From contig JAGHBR010000457.1 in assembly GCA_021160885.1 (NCBI GenBank), positions 1 to 9,931 on the forward strand: 9,931 bases of DNA. The letters are read 5' to 3'. Both the position numbers and the translations under genes were made by a program. The stretch is from Caldisericaceae bacterium (lineage in GTDB: Bacteria > Calditrichota > Calditrichia > Calditrichales > Calditrichaceae). The notes beneath the pieces are model-generated. The model was not told the DNA's origin. It searched no databases and worked only from the letters and a program-made list of their open reading frames with translations. Shown here piece after piece: positions 1 to 5,775 of this stretch (position 1 is its first letter; each line of letters starts with the position of its first letter).

Positions 1-342
1 CACCAGGTCTGGCGCGCCGGAAATATTTTTTTCGGTGATGATTTCTTTGCGCTCCCTGGAAATAAAAATAATGTCCGGCTGATAAACATTAGTTTCGTTA
101 AGAACAACATCCAGTGGCGCTGTTAAAATTGTTCCCAATTCGTTTTCTTTAACATAATTAAATAATCCGGCAGAAAGCGACGTGCTAATTATTTGATGGA
201 TAGTAATTGGGGACGGAGCCATGATCAATTCTCCGTTAATTACTTCATAGCGTTTGCCATCATCAGGCAGCTGAAGATAATCCTGGTAAGTAAATGGCTT
301 TTTGGTCGTTCGATATTTTACCGCGGTTTCTTTAACTTTCAT
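1..342 (-). CDS. Uma2 family putative endonuclease, copy 1 (partial, C-terminus outside window)
   Basis: The reading frame is open from the ATG at 342 to the window edge (114 codons), so only the N-terminal 60% is visible. Its product is nearly identical to the neighbouring Uma2 protein over residues 1-43 (including YEVINGELIMAPS) and 79-114 (NVYQPDIIFIS, then SGAPDLV), but differs strongly at about 44-78. Uma2 (DUF820, PF05685) proteins have a PD-(D/E)XK nuclease-like fold; their biological role is unknown. The QPD motif, at residues 88-90, is present. The second acidic motif after APDLV and the lysine region would lie beyond the window. An AGGTGAG Shine-Dalgarno sequence lies a few bases before the ATG, which supports this start over an in-frame GTG three codons upstream. 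There is no stop or frameshift in the visible part, so I treat it as an intact gene cut by the window. Confidence 0.85.
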   Translation of the reverse strand, partial: MKVKETAVKYRTTKKPFTYQDYLQLPDDGKRYEVINGELIMAPSPITIHQIISTSLSAGLFNYVKENELGTILTAPLDVVLNETNVYQPDIIFISRERKEIITEKNISGAPDLV

Positions 343-400
343 GTGACTCACCTGAGAATTGGACTCAAAAAAATTTACTAATAATCGACGGCCTAAACAA

Positions 401-433
401 ATAAAAAGCCGGCTTCTTTTCAAGAAAATCGGT
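401..433 (-). terminator. Decayed terminator hairpin (duplicate of the GH92 terminator)
   Basis: On the minus strand a TTCTT/AAGAA stem with an outer CCG/CGG pairing and an internal loop is followed by TTTTTATTTG. It aligns with the stronger hairpin at 1186-1221, but substitutions have broken the outer stem. By position it would now serve Uma2 copy 2, about 115 nt after that gene's stop. Activity is uncertain. Confidence 0.4.
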
Positions 434-550
434 CCTTAAGAATTGACAATTTATTAATTGAAAGAGCGGGGGTTCTGAGCTTGATTTTTTTTGCTATTAG
501 AGGGGATTAATAGAGTGGATTCAACCAGACAACACTGATTTGCTTTAATT

Positions 551-1126
551 TTATTCGAAAATTTCTTGAAGATCGATGGTAAGACCTTTTAATAGCTCAG
601 AGCGTAGTTTGCCCTGCTTTTGCAGTTTTTGTACTAAATTGAATTTTCCTCCTTTTAACTGATAAATTTCAATCCACTGGCGCATGGGATCGACAATCCA
701 GTACTCTTTAACGCCAAATTTTTCGTACTGCTCTTTTTTGTCGAACAAATCATAATAAGCGGTAGAAGGCGAAAGGATTTCAATCACCAGGTCCGGCGCG
801 CCGGAAATATTTTTTTCGGTGATGATTTCTTTGCGCTCCCTGGAAATAAAAATAATGTCCGGCTGATAAACATTGGTTTCGCTAAGAACAACGTCAATCG
901 GAGCAAAGAAGACTTCACCCCTGTGTTTTTCTTCCACAAACTGGTTTAGTTTTAAGCCTATTTTACGACTTACTCTTTGATGGATGGTTAGATGGGAAGG
1001 AGCCATGATCAATTCTCCGTTAATTACTTCATAGCGCTTTCCGTCGTCTGGCTGCTGAAGATAATCCTGGTAAGTAAAAGGCTTTTTGGTCGTTTGGTAT
1101 TTTACTGCGGTTTCTTTGACTTTCAT
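551..1126 (-). CDS. Uma2 family putative endonuclease, copy 2
   Basis: Complete gene of 191 codons for a Uma2/DUF820 (PF05685) protein, a normal length for this family, with a PD-(D/E)XK nuclease-like fold and no established cellular role. Visible motifs, in order: FTYQDYLQ at 17-24, YEVINGELI at 32-40, QPD at 88-90 (candidate metal ligand D90), PDLVIEILSPST at 111-122 (D112 and E116) and the lysine-containing block YEKFGVKEYWIVDP at 134-147. There is no signal peptide or membrane segment, so it is cytoplasmic. I chose the ATG at 1126 because AGGTGAG lies just upstream; the longer GTG start at 1135 would overlap that ribosome site. It follows the GH92 gene on the same strand but is separated from it by a terminator, so it is probably transcribed independently. 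It is the complete member of a tandem pair. Confidence 0.9.
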   Translation of the reverse strand: MKVKETAVKYQTTKKPFTYQDYLQQPDDGKRYEVINGELIMAPSHLTIHQRVSRKIGLKLNQFVEEKHRGEVFFAPIDVVLSETNVYQPDIIFISRERKEIITEKNISGAPDLVIEILSPSTAYYDLFDKKEQYEKFGVKEYWIVDPMRQWIEIYQLKGGKFNLVQKLQKQGKLRSELLKGLTIDLQEIFE

Positions 1127-1241
1127 GTCTCTCACCTGAGAATTAGATTCAAAAAAATTTACAAATAATCAAAGGCCTAAACAAATAAAAAGCCTGGCTT
1201 CTTTTTTTGAAGAACCAGGCCTCAAAAGTTCACAATTTATT
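785..1241 (-). repeat. Tandem direct duplication, copy 2 (partner 1-456)
   Basis: This second copy of the 784-bp-period duplication runs from within Uma2 copy 2 through its leader and the terminator to the final codons of the GH92 gene. The region between the copies (457-784) holds the 3' part of Uma2 copy 2 and 94 bp of non-coding DNA, so the whole unit is about one Uma2 gene plus its flanks. Confidence 0.85.
1186..1221 (-). terminator. Rho-independent terminator of the GH92 gene
   Basis: On the minus strand a GCCTGG/CCAGGC stem is extended by TTCTT/AAGAA around an A-rich loop and followed at once by TTTTTATTTG. It starts 16 bases after the GH92 stop. This is a standard intrinsic terminator layout and separates the mannosidase from the Uma2 gene. 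Confidence 0.8.
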
Positions 1242-3516
1242 GAAGGGGTGGTCGTTCATAGCTGGCCATGTCTTTGTTGGGTTGTTTTCCCATAAAAAAT
1301 TCAACTTTCCCGCCGCGCATTATATCTTCATGGCGCAGGTAAAGCTTATGATAGGGCTGTCCATTGAACAATATTTTTTGCACATAGATGTTGTTGCCCC
1401 CCGCTTGATGAGTAACAATTTCAAACGTTTTTCCTCCGGTCAAATGCAATTTGACCGACAGTAGTTGAGGCGAACCAATACAATAAATACCATTGGCCGG
1501 ATTCACCGGATAAAATCCCATTGCACTAAACAGATACCAGGCCGACATCTGTCCGCAATCCTCATTTCCGGAATAACCCGAAGGCTGATCGGTGTATTGT
1601 TCATTCATAATTTTTGCCGCATAATACTGTGTTTTCCAGGGCTGGCCCACAAAATCGTAAAGATAAACAATGTGGTGACTTGGTTCGTTGCCATGGGCAT
1701 ATTGTCCGATAAAACCAGACGCATTACCATTCACGTCTTCAGGGCGTGCTTCCAGAGTAAAGAACTCATCGAGTTTAGACACAAAAGCTTCTTCACCGCC
1801 CATTAGTTGCACAAAAGCAGGCACGTCGTGTGGCACAAACCATAGATATTGCCAGGCATTACCTTCTGTAAAAGGATAGCCGCCATTTCCACCGTATTTT
1901 AGCGGTGAAAAAGGTTCTATCCACTGCCCCTGTGCATTGCGTGCTCGGAAAAACCCCGTTTTTTTATCGAACAGGTTTTTATAGAAAGTAGATCGACGAA
2001 GGAAATGTTTGCTCTCTTTTTCATACCCAAGCTGATGTGCCATTTGTGCCGCGCACCAGTCGTCATAGGCCATCTCCAGTGTCAAAGAAACAGACTGGCT
2101 TTGCAAATCCTCCGGAATGTAACCGAATTTTTCCAGCAGATTAAAAGGCGCATTGCGGTGATCTGTTGTCAACGAAGCTCGAACTGCCTGAAAGGCATAC
2201 TGGTAATCAATTCCTGGCAATTCTTTTTTCATGGCATCAGCAATGACCGGCACAGCATGATTGCCAATCATGCAATACGTTTCCGTGCCCCACAATTGCC
2301 AGACGGGTAGGTAGCCATAATCACGAAATTGCCTGAGCATGGAATTGATGAATTGTACATCCAGATGCGGGTACAAAATAGTGTATAAAGGATGTGCAGC
2401 ACGGAAAGTGTCCCAAAGCGAAAAAGTACTGTAATGTTTGCCATCGGGCGCTTTTCTTTGCTCAAACTGAGCATTCAGGTAACTGCTATCCACATCAGCC
2501 AGATTATTGGGATGAATAAACAAGTGATACAATGCGGTGTAGGCAATGGTCTTTTGTTTAGAGGGCGCATCGATTTCCATGCAAGAAAGAGCTTTATTCC
2601 AGGCCTGTCTGGTACCTTTCAATACGCGCTCAAAATCGAAATTGGGAATTTCTTTACGCAAATTTAAACGAGCACCCTGGTAGCTGACTGTAGAAAGGCC
2701 GACTTTAACCATCAGCGGCTCACCATTAGCTGGTGGAAAAGTAAGATTCATTTTCAGATGTGGATGGTTGGCTATCGGTTCATTGCGATAAATCTGATTT
2801 CCCGCCAACACATGACTATCAACAAAAGGTCGCGAAAATTCAGCCCTAAAGTAAACTTTACGCAATGGCGCCCAGCCAGTAATAATACGATAGCCTTCTA
2901 TGGTGTAATCATTCACAATCCGAACCTGGGCATTAATTAATCGGCAGACCCAATAGGGTCGCTTCTTGTCCAGAGAATGGTCCAAATCTATCATCAAGTG
3001 CAGCGAATCGTTGCTGGTCGTTGTGTACTTGTGGAGACCGCAATGTTCACTGGCAGTGAATTCCGCCAGGATTCCATCACGATCCAGAAGTACCCGGTAA
3101 TAACCTGGTTTAGCCTGTTCGTTTTTATGACTGAATGGCGACTGGTACCCAGGGCTTTCTTTAGTTCCTTCCGCTTGCCAGCAAAGTGCCCCCTGATAAG
3201 GCATGACCAAAAAGTCGAAAAGATCAGCAACGCCGGTTCCGCTCAAATGCGTATGACTAAACCCGACAATGATCGTATCTGCATAGTCGTAACCACTGCA
3301 AGGCTCTTCCGGATTATCACGCGTGTCCGGACTGAGTTGAACAAGTCCCCAGGGAAATACGGCACCAGGAAAATTGCTACCGGACAGGCTGAGACTGTCC
3401 ATTGAACCTGTACCAATAAAAGGGTCAACAAACTGGCTGTAATCGGACAGCTTCTGGCTGCTGGCAGCGCTAAAAATTAAATAATTGAAGAAAATAATTA
3501 GATAGATTTTTTTCAT
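1237..3516 (-). CDS. Secreted GH92 family alpha-mannosidase
   Basis: A 759-residue protein with an N-terminal signal peptide (charged MKKIY, hydrophobic core to about residue 17, likely cleavage near SAASS at 16-20). The rest matches glycoside hydrolase family 92, calcium-dependent exo-acting alpha-mannosidases that commonly trim alpha-1,2 mannose from yeast mannan or N-glycans. Family blocks seen: VDPFIGTG at 30-37, GYDYAD at 75-80, GFSHTHLSGTG at 85-95, SLWDTFRAAHPL at 366-377, EGNAWQYLWFVPHD at 551-564, HGNEPSHH at 608-615 and GNEDCGQMSAWY at 650-661; the last three carry the conserved acidic residues expected at the active site. The length is normal and no block is missing. AGGAGAAGGG lies 4 bases before the ATG. 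No SusC/SusD, transporter or other glycosidase is in view, so the gene stands alone here. The exact linkage specificity cannot be read from the sequence. Confidence 0.95.
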   Translation of the reverse strand: MKKIYLIIFFNYLIFSAASSQKLSDYSQFVDPFIGTGSMDSLSLSGSNFPGAVFPWGLVQLSPDTRDNPEEPCSGYDYADTIIVGFSHTHLSGTGVADLFDFLVMPYQGALCWQAEGTKESPGYQSPFSHKNEQAKPGYYRVLLDRDGILAEFTASEHCGLHKYTTTSNDSLHLMIDLDHSLDKKRPYWVCRLINAQVRIVNDYTIEGYRIITGWAPLRKVYFRAEFSRPFVDSHVLAGNQIYRNEPIANHPHLKMNLTFPPANGEPLMVKVGLSTVSYQGARLNLRKEIPNFDFERVLKGTRQAWNKALSCMEIDAPSKQKTIAYTALYHLFIHPNNLADVDSSYLNAQFEQRKAPDGKHYSTFSLWDTFRAAHPLYTILYPHLDVQFINSMLRQFRDYGYLPVWQLWGTETYCMIGNHAVPVIADAMKKELPGIDYQYAFQAVRASLTTDHRNAPFNLLEKFGYIPEDLQSQSVSLTLEMAYDDWCAAQMAHQLGYEKESKHFLRRSTFYKNLFDKKTGFFRARNAQGQWIEPFSPLKYGGNGGYPFTEGNAWQYLWFVPHDVPAFVQLMGGEEAFVSKLDEFFTLEARPEDVNGNASGFIGQYAHGNEPSHHIVYLYDFVGQPWKTQYYAAKIMNEQYTDQPSGYSGNEDCGQMSAWYLFSAMGFYPVNPANGIYCIGSPQLLSVKLHLTGGKTFEIVTHQAGGNNIYVQKILFNGQPYHKLYLRHEDIMRGGKVEFFMGKQPNKDMASYERPPLQ

Positions 3517-3543
3517 GATTCCCTTCTCCTAATATATTACCAA

Positions 3544-3649
3544 TTACGGTTAATTTAACTATTTTTTGGTGATTGATGAAATGAAAAACATTTTAAGAAC
3601 TAAAAAGGACTCCATAAAGTTAAAACAGTATCACAAGGTTTAACCGTAA
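3544..3649. repeat. Inverted repeat with 10-bp arms upstream of GH92
   Basis: TTACGGTTAA at 3544-3553 and its exact reverse complement TTAACCGTAA at 3640-3649 are 86 bp apart, in the region where the GH92 promoter should be. The arms could be paired operator sites or chance in AT-rich DNA. Confidence 0.4.
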
Positions 3650-3699
3650 GTAAATTTGATCTTCTGCATGTTCTGAAATTAAGAAACTTTTGAAAAAAT

Positions 3700-3727
3700 C
3701 AGGAATTCTCGCTTTCGCGGTAATGAC
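3700..3727. repeat. REP-like palindromic repeat, degenerate copy
   Basis: On the minus strand this reads as a variant of the dispersed bacterial palindrome GTCATTCCCGCGAAAGCGGG. The stem ATTACCGC/GCGAGAAT closes a GAAA tetraloop, with one mismatch and one weak pair. A run of six T follows on the minus strand after a short gap, so it may also work as a terminator for the upstream hydrolase gene. Confidence 0.5.
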
Positions 3728-3795
3728 ATGCGTGCGCCGGAACGACATTCTTAATGATTTTTTTTAAGGATTCGTAAATTCAAGGTTCAAAATGA

Positions 3796-3816
3796 TTCGC
3801 CAGTGCTAACTGCGAA
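3796..3816 (-). terminator. Possible weak terminator after the MBL-fold hydrolase gene
   Basis: TTCGC/GCGAA and AGT/ACT stems with one bulged base and a four-base loop begin 23 bases after the hydrolase stop and are followed on the minus strand by TCATTTTG. The T tract is poor, so this is only a candidate. Confidence 0.3.
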
Positions 3817-3838
3817 TTTTAGTCGTGGTTCTGCGGTT

Positions 3839-4990
3839 TTAGTAATTTAATGCACGTTTCATTTCTTCTTGTTCACCTGTTTGCCACCAGGCTTCATTGG
3901 GAATTTGGTCGGGGAAAATGACCGATTGTCCCACAATGGGCGTGGCTAAACGCACGCCATATTGAGTAGCTGCTTTGCTGACGCGTTCCATGGGTTCATT
4001 CCAGGGATGGAAGGCCAGATTAAAAGTTCCCCAATGAATGGGGTGTAAAATTTTGCCACCCAAATCCAGATGAGCCTGCACGGTTTGTTCGGGCAGCATG
4101 TGTACATCCGGCCAATCCTTTACGTTGTAAGTTCCGCATTCCAGAAAGGTTAAATCGAACGGTCCAAACTGTTGACCGATGCCCCTGAACCCGTCGAAAT
4201 AACCGGAATCGCCACCGTAAAAAATTTTGTGTACCGGGCCCTTTACCACGAACGAACCCCACAAAGTTTCATTGCGATCAAAAAAATTGCGACCAGAAAA
4301 GTGTTGCGTGGGCGTAAATACGATTTGTAATTCATCGTTGAAGTTCCAGCTTTGCCACCAGTCCAGTTCCACCACTTTTTCCTGTGGCATGCCCCAATTT
4401 ACCAGAATTTTTTTTACGCCCAGCGGTGTTAAAAACCACTTTACTTTGTGCTGCAAAGCTTTGATGCTGAATTTATTTAAGTGATCGTAATGGTTGTGCG
4501 AAATGAGCACCAGGTCGATTTCGGGCAATGAATCCGGTTTTATGGGAACTTCGCCATTGTAGCGGCTGGGACCGAAAAAGGAAACTTTTTTTTCGAAAAC
4601 AGGATCGGTTAACAAACGATAACCGTCAACATTGATCATTAAAAAAGAATGCCCTAACCAGGTACTGCTTAAATAGTCTTTGCTGTTTTGTTTAAAAATT
4701 TCGAGATTAACCGGTTGTACGGACAGTTTTTGTTTTGGCTTTCGTTGGTTGTCACTGAACAAAAATTTCCACATCAACTTAAAACCTTTCACCATGGTTG
4801 GATTACGTTCCTGATGGTAGTTTAAAAATTTACCTTCTTTTTTTATGGATGGTCGCATCAATAACTCCAGAGTTTGTTCATTTAGGTTTTGGCTGGAAAA
4901 AGCACGTTGAACGCCAAAAATCAGATTCAGGATCATCAGGTTCAACAGGACGCTGAACATGACCGAGCTGATAAAATCTCTAAAATGCAT
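3839..4990 (-). CDS. Membrane-anchored MBL-fold hydrolase, NAPE-PLD/UlaG-like
   Basis: A 383-residue metallo-beta-lactamase-fold protein of the Lactamase_B_2 type (PF12706). A hydrophobic segment at residues 7-28 suggests a signal anchor or uncleaved signal, which would place the enzyme outside the cytoplasm. Metal-binding motifs are complete: SHNHYDHLN at 164-172 (H165, H167, D169, H170), TPTQHFSGR at 226-234 (H230), GGDSGYF at 259-265 (D261) and HPIHWGTF at 316-323 (H319), so a two-metal hydrolase is expected. The GRNFFDRNETLWGSF stretch (233-247) resembles N-acyl-phosphatidylethanolamine phospholipase D proteins, so a phosphodiester or lipid substrate is plausible but unproven. AGGAG lies 5 bases before the ATG. 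The gene sits 47 bp after a tetR gene, with a palindromic candidate operator in the gap, so it is probably the regulator's target. Confidence 0.9.
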   Translation of the reverse strand: MHFRDFISSVMFSVLLNLMILNLIFGVQRAFSSQNLNEQTLELLMRPSIKKEGKFLNYHQERNPTMVKGFKLMWKFLFSDNQRKPKQKLSVQPVNLEIFKQNSKDYLSSTWLGHSFLMINVDGYRLLTDPVFEKKVSFFGPSRYNGEVPIKPDSLPEIDLVLISHNHYDHLNKFSIKALQHKVKWFLTPLGVKKILVNWGMPQEKVVELDWWQSWNFNDELQIVFTPTQHFSGRNFFDRNETLWGSFVVKGPVHKIFYGGDSGYFDGFRGIGQQFGPFDLTFLECGTYNVKDWPDVHMLPEQTVQAHLDLGGKILHPIHWGTFNLAFHPWNEPMERVSKAATQYGVRLATPIVGQSVIFPDQIPNEAWWQTGEQEEMKRALNY

Positions 4991-5000
4991 TGTATCTCCT

Positions 5001-5018
5001 AAAATGAATATTCATTCA
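5001..5018. promoter_or_regulatory. Candidate TetR operator between tetR and the hydrolase gene
   Basis: A perfect 14-bp palindrome, AATGAATATTCATT (5003-5016), ends 3 bp before the hydrolase ribosome site. It shares 12 of 14 positions with the palindrome upstream of tetR (5623-5636), giving a joint pattern AATGAwTrTTCATT. The size and symmetry suit a TetR dimer site. Whether it controls an internal promoter or blocks elongation from tetR is not clear. Confidence 0.6.
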
Positions 5019-5037
5019 TTAAAAAAGTAAAAAATTT

Positions 5038-5610
5038 TTACAATTTAATGGCATCCCAAGCCATGGAAAAGGCCTGATCGATGTTCGCTTCGTCAAGTTT
5101 CCAGTTCGGACACAAACGGGCATTGGACAGCGTGTAAATAGGATAGAACAAGAAAACCGCTAAAAGATTTAGATTTACGTTTTTAATGATCTTTTGTTCA
5201 ATGCCTTTTTGCACCAGGGCCATTAGCGGTCCAAATGCATCTTCAACTTCCTTCGTCTCCAATTTACTGATGAAAGGCGAATTGGAAAACTGATCGACAA
5301 AGCGAAAATAATCCTGATGGCTCTTAAAAAAGTCAAACATGGCAAACCAGGCCTGGCGAAAAATATCGCGCAGGGGCTGGTCAGTGTTCAAGTTTTGCAG
5401 CATGGCCTGACCCATTTCCCGTTTGATGCGCAAATAGGTAGAGACCAACAAGTCTTCCTTGTTCTGGTAGTAAATGTAAATGGTAGCCGGCGAGACTCTG
5501 GCTTCGCGGGCGATTTTAGCCACGGAACTGGCTACCAAACCGATTTCGTTGACTAACTTAATCGTCGCCCGAAAAATGGCTTCCTGTTTATTTTCATCTT
5601 TAACACGCAT
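5038..5610 (-). CDS. TetR/AcrR family transcriptional regulator
   Basis: A 190-residue protein of normal TetR length. The N-terminal 50 residues form the typical DNA-binding domain: the helix-turn-helix spans about 28-49 (SSVAKIAREARVSPATIYIY, then YQNKEDLL). The remainder is a helical ligand-binding and dimerisation domain of variable sequence, so the inducer cannot be predicted. TetR proteins bind short palindromes as dimers and release on ligand binding. Matching palindromes lie immediately upstream of this gene and between it and the next gene, a membrane-anchored MBL-fold hydrolase, suggesting autoregulation and control of that enzyme. The ATG at 5610 is the only reasonable start; no Shine-Dalgarno sequence precedes it, unlike most neighbours, and the predicted transcription start falls on the ATG. 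Confidence 0.93.
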   Translation of the reverse strand: MRVKDENKQEAIFRATIKLVNEIGLVASSVAKIAREARVSPATIYIYYQNKEDLLVSTYLRIKREMGQAMLQNLNTDQPLRDIFRQAWFAMFDFFKSHQDYFRFVDQFSNSPFISKLETKEVEDAFGPLMALVQKGIEQKIIKNVNLNLLAVFLFYPIYTLSNARLCPNWKLDEANIDQAFSMAWDAIKL

Positions 5611-5645
5611 GGTTCAAAAATAAATGATTGTTCATTTAAAAGCAA
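5611..5645 (-). promoter_or_regulatory. Predicted tetR promoter (leaderless)
   Basis: On the minus strand TTGCTT (5645-5640) is separated by 17 bases from TATTTT (5622-5617), a sigma70-like layout. The same -10 region extended, TATTTTTG (5622-5615), also fits the Bacteroidetes -7 consensus TAnnTTTG. Either reading places the transcription start at or next to the A of the ATG, which would explain the missing ribosome site. Confidence 0.45.
5621..5638. promoter_or_regulatory. Candidate TetR operator at the tetR promoter
   Basis: TAAATGA and TCATTTA are 7-bp inverted arms around TTGT. The site fills the spacer of the predicted tetR promoter and overlaps its -10 box, so a bound repressor would exclude RNA polymerase. 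Its core matches the palindrome at 5003-5016 at 12 of 14 positions. Confidence 0.65.
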
Positions 5646-5775
5646 GTTTTTAGGCAACAACAGAATATTTATTACGCGTCTTGTACATCTTAGCTCATTA
5701 GACTTTCTTCGGAAGATCTAGTACTTTAGTGCGACAAAATTAGAATAATGGTGAATGAACCATTTATTTCAGGTT

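Larger units (their letters stand above)
1..456 (-). repeat. Tandem direct duplication, copy 1 (partner 785-1241)
   Basis: Bases 1-420 align without gaps to 785-1204 at a constant offset of 784. The match covers the Uma2 coding start, its leader, and the A-rich and hairpin segment upstream. Bases 1-108 differ at only three positions, and bases 220-400 are also highly similar, while 109-213 are strongly divergent. Similarity continues with small shifts to about 456 (TTgACAATTTATT against TTcACAATTTATT), then stops. On the partner side that limit coincides with the end of the mannosidase gene. The left limit lies outside the window. Confidence 0.85.
3517..3838. other. Non-coding gap between the hydrolase and GH92 genes
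   Basis: This 322-bp stretch has no credible gene on either strand. It holds the GH92 ribosome site (3521-3530), a 10-bp inverted repeat pair (3544-3553 and 3640-3649), a REP-like palindrome (3700-3727) and a weak hairpin near the upstream gene's end (3796-3816). The GH92 promoter should lie here; I see TATATT-like sequence just before the ribosome site but no convincing -35 partner. Confidence 0.7.

Noticed and set aside
1..342. Uma2 copy 1 as a pseudogene
   Set aside because: The frame is open without stops to the window edge and keeps its ribosome site and motifs; it is only cut by the window.
494..513. CTATTA/TAATAG stem with an 8-base loop as a terminator for Uma2 copy 2
   Set aside because: On the minus strand it is followed by A residues, not T; the T run is on the wrong side, and a 6-bp AT stem is weak.
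1..1126. The two Uma2 genes as a toxin-antitoxin or restriction-modification module
   Set aside because: They are paralogues from one duplication, with no methyltransferase, antitoxin or specificity partner nearby.
1207..3431. Several plus-strand and alternative-frame open frames of 60-142 codons opposite or inside the GH92 gene
   Set aside because: They overlap a full-length gene with all family motifs, show no recognisable domains and lack ribosome sites; they are shadows of the GH92 coding frame.
5027..5041. GTAAAAAATTTTTAC palindrome after tetR as a terminator
   Set aside because: It is only A-T pairs apart from the end base, leaves almost no loop, and lies across the tetR stop where the next gene follows at once.
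5747..5764. ATGGT/ACCAT hairpin after the metallophosphoesterase as its terminator
   Set aside because: The stem is only 5 bp and the following T tract is interrupted; it cannot be told from chance.
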